Assembly (NCBI GenBank): GCA_964468725.1
Contig: CAYXVU010000027.1
Coordinates: 1 to 39,338, forward strand
DNA from: CAYXVU01 sp964468725
Lineage (GTDB): Bacteria > Acidobacteriota > Blastocatellia > UBA7656
Reading direction: 5' to 3'
DNA length: 39,338 nucleotides
Below the pieces are notes generated by a model. That model was given only the letters and a program-made list of their open reading frames with translations, did not search any database and had not been told where the DNA came from. A program made the translations under genes and the position numbers. The number at the start of each line of letters is the position of its first letter. Positions within the stretch are counted from its first letter, which is position 1. Positions 34,213 through 39,338 of this stretch are shown piece after piece.

Positions 34213-34239
34213 AAGGGCGGTGGTCAGAATACCGCCCTT
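34213..34239 (+). terminator. Hairpin, possible terminator after the HEAT-repeat gene
   Basis: AAGGGCGGT (34213-34221) pairs perfectly with ACCGCCCTT (34231-34239) around a 9-base loop, 52 bases after the stop codon. The downstream sequence is only modestly T-rich, so efficiency is uncertain. It lies in the 345-base gap 34161-34505, which otherwise holds the clpS promoter region and no gene. Confidence 0.45.
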
Positions 34240-34399
34240 CGTTGTTCGCTGTTTGGCTTCTTATGCTTTTATCTGTAGCAAGGGAGCCGACCCGGACATA
34301 AAAAATACATCGGCGGAGAAGAAATTCTTCCATACCCGTTGCAAAGCCCTGACGCGGTCGCACCGGCCAACCACTTGGCGCAGCGAGCAGAATGATCGG

Positions 34400-34446
34400 C
34401 TGAGCGCCGCTTCTCTCGTTTCCTGAGCGCCGCGTCGTTGTATAAT
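34400..34446 (+). promoter_or_regulatory. clpS promoter with flanking 11-bp direct repeats (candidate operator)
   Basis: A perfect -10 box TATAAT lies at 34441-34446, giving a leader of about 53 bases to the clpS start. No good -35 is present at the expected place (34418-34423). CTGAGCGCCGC occurs twice, at 34400-34410 and 34423-34433, 23 bases apart, bracketing the -35 position. That placement suggests a regulator that either replaces the -35 contact or blocks it. Confidence 0.45.
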
Positions 34447-34505
34447 AGCTGGCGTTGCGGAGGGCGAAAATCGGGCAAAACTCTGCTTGCCTGCGGTGAT
34501 TTTGT

Positions 34506-34820
34506 ATGGCGGACTTCGATTCACAACGGGATGAAGGGGTCGTTACCGAGAGTAAGGAGAAGCTCAAAAAGCCTCCCCTCTTTCGCGTCTTGCTGCATAA
34601 CGATAACTTCACAACCATGGAGTTTGTGGTCTTTGTCTTGAAGACAATCTTTCATAAACCCGACAGTGAAGCCGTGCGCATCATGCTCAAAATTCATCAG
34701 GAAGGCATTGGCGTTGCCGGACTCTACCCTTATGAAATCGCCGAGATGAAAGTGGCACAGGTTACGAACTTGGCGCGGCAAAGCGAATACCCGCTGCTGT
34801 GCACGCTAGAAGAGGAATGA
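34506..34820 (+). CDS. clpS: ClpS, N-end rule adaptor of ClpA
   Basis: The protein is 104 residues. An unstructured N-terminus (1-24) is followed by the ClpS core: FRVLLHNDNFTTMEFVVFVL, with the Asn-Asp pair that binds an N-terminal degron, then AVRIMLKIHQEGIGVAGLYPYEIAEMK. ClpS presents substrates with destabilising N-termini to ClpA for unfolding and degradation by ClpP, and blocks other substrates. The clpA gene begins 110 bases later on the same strand, the usual pairing. The ribosome-binding site (GGTGATT) is weak. Confidence 0.95.
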   Translation: MADFDSQRDEGVVTESKEKLKKPPLFRVLLHNDNFTTMEFVVFVLKTIFHKPDSEAVRIMLKIHQEGIGVAGLYPYEIAEMKVAQVTNLARQSEYPLLCTLEEE

Positions 34821-34930
34821 GAGCGATTGCCGGTGAATGGGAAAGCAATGAGAGGCGCGAAGACAGAGAAAGCCTGACACCTTGAAGCGATCTGCTAACC
34901 CTGATAACGGGCAACCGACAACTGAGTCGT
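34821..34930. repeat. clpS-clpA spacer with heptad-like GGTTGCC units
   Basis: On the minus strand, bases 34881-34925 contain a run of CGGTTGCC, CGTTATC and GGTTAGC-like units, close to the units in the coxA-coxC hairpin. A complementary run on the 5' side (GATTGCCGGTG at about 34825-34836) is only partly matched, so any hairpin is poor. It appears to be a decayed member of the same intergenic repeat family. Confidence 0.35.
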
Positions 34931-37189
<2,259 letters not shown>

Positions 37190-37262
37190 TGCAGGTCGAG
37201 AAGATGCGAAGATGAACGTCCGCAACCTCACTCAATCGCTCTTTTGATGAAAAAGGAACAGC

Positions 37263-39338
37263 ATGAAATCCTCACCTTACCGAAAGCCGATTCTCGTCCT
37301 CGCCTTGCTGATCGCTGCCTGTGCGGCCACGCTTGCCTTGACCCAGCAACCACGCCGAGAGAAACCTGCCGAGCGCGGGATGCAGCGCATCACCAACTCA
37401 CCCGCACAATCCCGTGAACAAGAAGTTTCGACCTCCGCAGCGAATCAGCCGCGTCTGGTCGTACAAGTCGCGCACGCCAATGTCGCGCAAGCGGTCTTTT
37501 CTGCTGATGGCCGATTGGTTTTGACCATCGGCGGACAGAGCATGACGTTGTGGGATGCGGCGACGGCCAGAGAGCTGCGGCGCTTTGATGCTTCGTCACC
37601 CATCTCGGCTGTTGCCATTTCGCCGGATGGTCGTCTGGCTTTGACGGGTGAAAACGAAGGCGCGACCCTGTGGGACATAGCCAGCGGAAAGGTTGTGAGG
37701 CGCTTCGAGAGCGCCGGATTTCTGATGACCGTCGCCTTTACGCCGGATGGCCGATTTGCGTTGACCGGAGGGCTGCACGCGCAAGCCATCCTTTGGAACC
37801 TCGCCACCGGAGAGCCAGAGAAACTCTTCGACGGACACACCGGCTGCATTCGTTCGGCAGCGATTTCGCGCGATGGTCGCTACTTGCTGACCGGCAGCAC
37901 CAATTGTCAGGTGGGGGTTGCCGATGCCTCCGCGCGACTATGGGACGTGCAGACCCAAAAAGAGATTCGTCGCTTCGTCAATTACCAAAAGGAAGGCGTA
38001 CCCGGAGGCATCAACTATGTCGGGTTTTCACCTGATGCGCGCTATGCTCTGCTCTCGATCTCCAGCATACCCTCGCGCTCGCAATACATCGAAGTGGCAA
38101 GCGGGCGAGTCGTATGGGAATTGCCCGACTCGATTAACACAGCGGCTTTTTCGCCTGATGGTCGCTACATCGCAACAGCGGATCTGGCCGCCGCGCAACT
38201 GCTTGATGCTGCGACTGGCAAGCAAGTGCGCCCGCTGGCCGTTCAAGATGGCACGATTGATTTCGCGCAAGCGGTGACTTTTTCGCCGGACGGGCGATTC
38301 GTGCTCACAGGCTTCAGAGGCAACGCCTTGTTATGGGAGACCGAAAGCGGAAACATCGTGCGCCGGTTTGAAGGGCAATCGAACTATGTGCATTCGGTGA
38401 AGCTGTCACCCGATGGCCGTTACATTCTGGTGGAACCGAGTGACCCGCTGACCAAAAAAGAGATTGCAGTTTTGTGGGACACCGAAACCGGAAATGTCAC
38501 ACGCACATGGCAGCTTGATCTCAAACAAAGCCCTATCCAACCGCACTCGGCGTTCTCTCCTGACGGTCAGTTGATGCTGACCAGCGATAACCGGCTGTGG
38601 AATTTGTCAACCGGCGCGGTCGCAACTCATTTGCAAAAATATCTCTCCGGCATGATCTCCGTCGCTTTCTCGCCCGATGGTCGTTTGCTGGCTACCGGCG
38701 ACCGGCAAAACCAGGCGCTGCTGATAGACCGCACAACCGGACAAGCGATACGCCGCTTTCAATCTCCCGTGCAAAAGGGTTTCATCTCAAATTTATCATC
38801 GGTCGCCTTTTCGCCTGATGGCCGCTTGCTGCTGACCGGCAGTTGGGAGGCCAACACCGGCACGGCGCGGTTGTGGGAGGTGGCGACCGGACAAGAAGTG
38901 CGGCGCTTCGTCGCTGGCAATCCCATCACCACAGCCGTCCTTTCCGGCGATGGCCAACTGGTGTTGATCGGGACTCGCAATGGCACGGCGGAGTTGTGGG
39001 ATGCGGCAACCGGAGCCCGTTTGCAGGAGTTGGAAGGCCATACAAAAAATCTGGAAGCGGTCGCGTTTTCACCCGATAGCCGGTTCGTATTGACCGCCAG
39101 TGCTGATGCTACTGCACGCCTATGGGAGACCAAGACTGGCAGAGCCGTGCGCACTTTTCGAGGCCACGCGGGTGCAGTGCACTCAGCGGAGTTTTCGCCA
39201 GACGGACGCTTTATCATCACCGGCGCGACCGACTTCACCGTGCGGTTATGGGAGACGGCGAGCGGGCGCGAATTGTGTCGCTTGCTTTCGTTTCGTGTTG
39301 GCAACTGGGTTGTGGTTGACCCCGCAGGCCTGTTCGAT
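37263..39338 (+). CDS. WD40 beta-propeller protein, 3' end beyond the right edge
   Basis: The 692 residues visible start at an ATG with AAGGA upstream. A hydrophobic segment (about 9-27) acts as signal or anchor. WD40-type repeats then run to the edge with the recurring pattern (F)SPDGR.LLTG ... LW(D/E)..TG..(V)RR(F), enough for one and a half to two seven-bladed propellers. The last visible residues, NWVVVDPAGLFD, resemble the segment that in many acidobacterial and cyanobacterial proteins joins a WD40 array to a C-terminal caspase domain. The caspase itself, if present, lies outside the window. The propeller would be a protein-docking sensor. Confidence 0.88.
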   Translation, partial: MKSSPYRKPILVLALLIAACAATLALTQQPRREKPAERGMQRITNSPAQSREQEVSTSAANQPRLVVQVAHANVAQAVFSADGRLVLTIGGQSMTLWDAATARELRRFDASSPISAVAISPDGRLALTGENEGATLWDIASGKVVRRFESAGFLMTVAFTPDGRFALTGGLHAQAILWNLATGEPEKLFDGHTGCIRSAAISRDGRYLLTGSTNCQVGVADASARLWDVQTQKEIRRFVNYQKEGVPGGINYVGFSPDARYALLSISSIPSRSQYIEVASGRVVWELPDSINTAAFSPDGRYIATADLAAAQLLDAATGKQVRPLAVQDGTIDFAQAVTFSPDGRFVLTGFRGNALLWETESGNIVRRFEGQSNYVHSVKLSPDGRYILVEPSDPLTKKEIAVLWDTETGNVTRTWQLDLKQSPIQPHSAFSPDGQLMLTSDNRLWNLSTGAVATHLQKYLSGMISVAFSPDGRLLATGDRQNQALLIDRTTGQAIRRFQSPVQKGFISNLSSVAFSPDGRLLLTGSWEANTGTARLWEVATGQEVRRFVAGNPITTAVLSGDGQLVLIGTRNGTAELWDAATGARLQELEGHTKNLEAVAFSPDSRFVLTASADATARLWETKTGRAVRTFRGHAGAVHSAEFSPDGRFIITGATDFTVRLWETASGRELCRLLSFRVGNWVVVDPAGLFD

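Noticed and set aside
34318..34330. Palindrome GAAGAA-A-TTCTTC upstream of clpS as a heat-shock operator
   Set aside because: It does not match the CIRCE, HAIR or CtsR consensus and lies far upstream of the -10 box.

Overview
The window reads as chromosomal DNA of a GC-rich, aerobic, non-phototrophic bacterium, most likely an Acidobacteriota of the Blastocatellia type. That assignment is an inference from gene style: a CadC-like winged helix fused to a TolB propeller, a menaquinol-type cytochrome bc complex with a huge multiheme cytochrome c next to a cox cluster, and WD40, caspase, CHAT and STAND proteins. No rRNA, tRNA, CRISPR array, IS element or phage gene was seen.

Layout. (1) Bases 1-5992, minus strand: a winged-helix/TolB regulator, a glutaredoxin-like protein translationally coupled to it, an AI-2E-family permease, panB (interrupted by an in-frame amber codon whose conserved C-terminal tail survives downstream) and a ferritin-like diiron protein cut by the left edge. 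Four helically phased TTTGA boxes lie just upstream of the regulator. (2) 6207-8753, plus strand: an exported TPR protein fused to an alpha/beta hydrolase, followed by about 490 bases holding a truncated gene remnant and a possible promoter. (3) 9244-24304 (possibly to 24940), plus strand: a respiratory supercluster. It encodes a Rieske protein, split cytochrome b (b6-like plus subunit IV-like), an octaheme membrane cytochrome c, a cupredoxin-like lipoprotein, haem A synthesis (ctaA, ctaB), an aa3-type cytochrome c oxidase (subunits II, I, III, a second III-like and IV), a small CxxC membrane protein and a DUF420 protein. Together these form a quinol-to-oxygen chain. Subunit II carries no haem c, so the octaheme protein or the cupredoxin must deliver the electrons.

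(4) 24956-32957, minus strand: a three-gene cassette, in transcription order a caspase fused to a lipase-like alpha/beta hydrolase, a CHAT protease fused to a degenerate SIR2-like domain, and an nSTAND-type NTPase with a membrane segment. It looks like an NTP-controlled, protease-centred conflict, immunity or cell-death module and is the best candidate for a poorly described system here. (5) 33270-39338, plus strand: a membrane HEAT-repeat protein with a lipoyl-like domain, clpS and clpA, and a WD40 protein cut by the right edge whose last residues resemble the linker that precedes a caspase domain in related proteins.

A second-scale signal crosses these regions. At least six intergenic gaps hold imperfect hairpins built of 7-base units. 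In several of them the two arms differ in length by exactly 7 or 14 bases, which points to a family of heptad-repeat palindromes.
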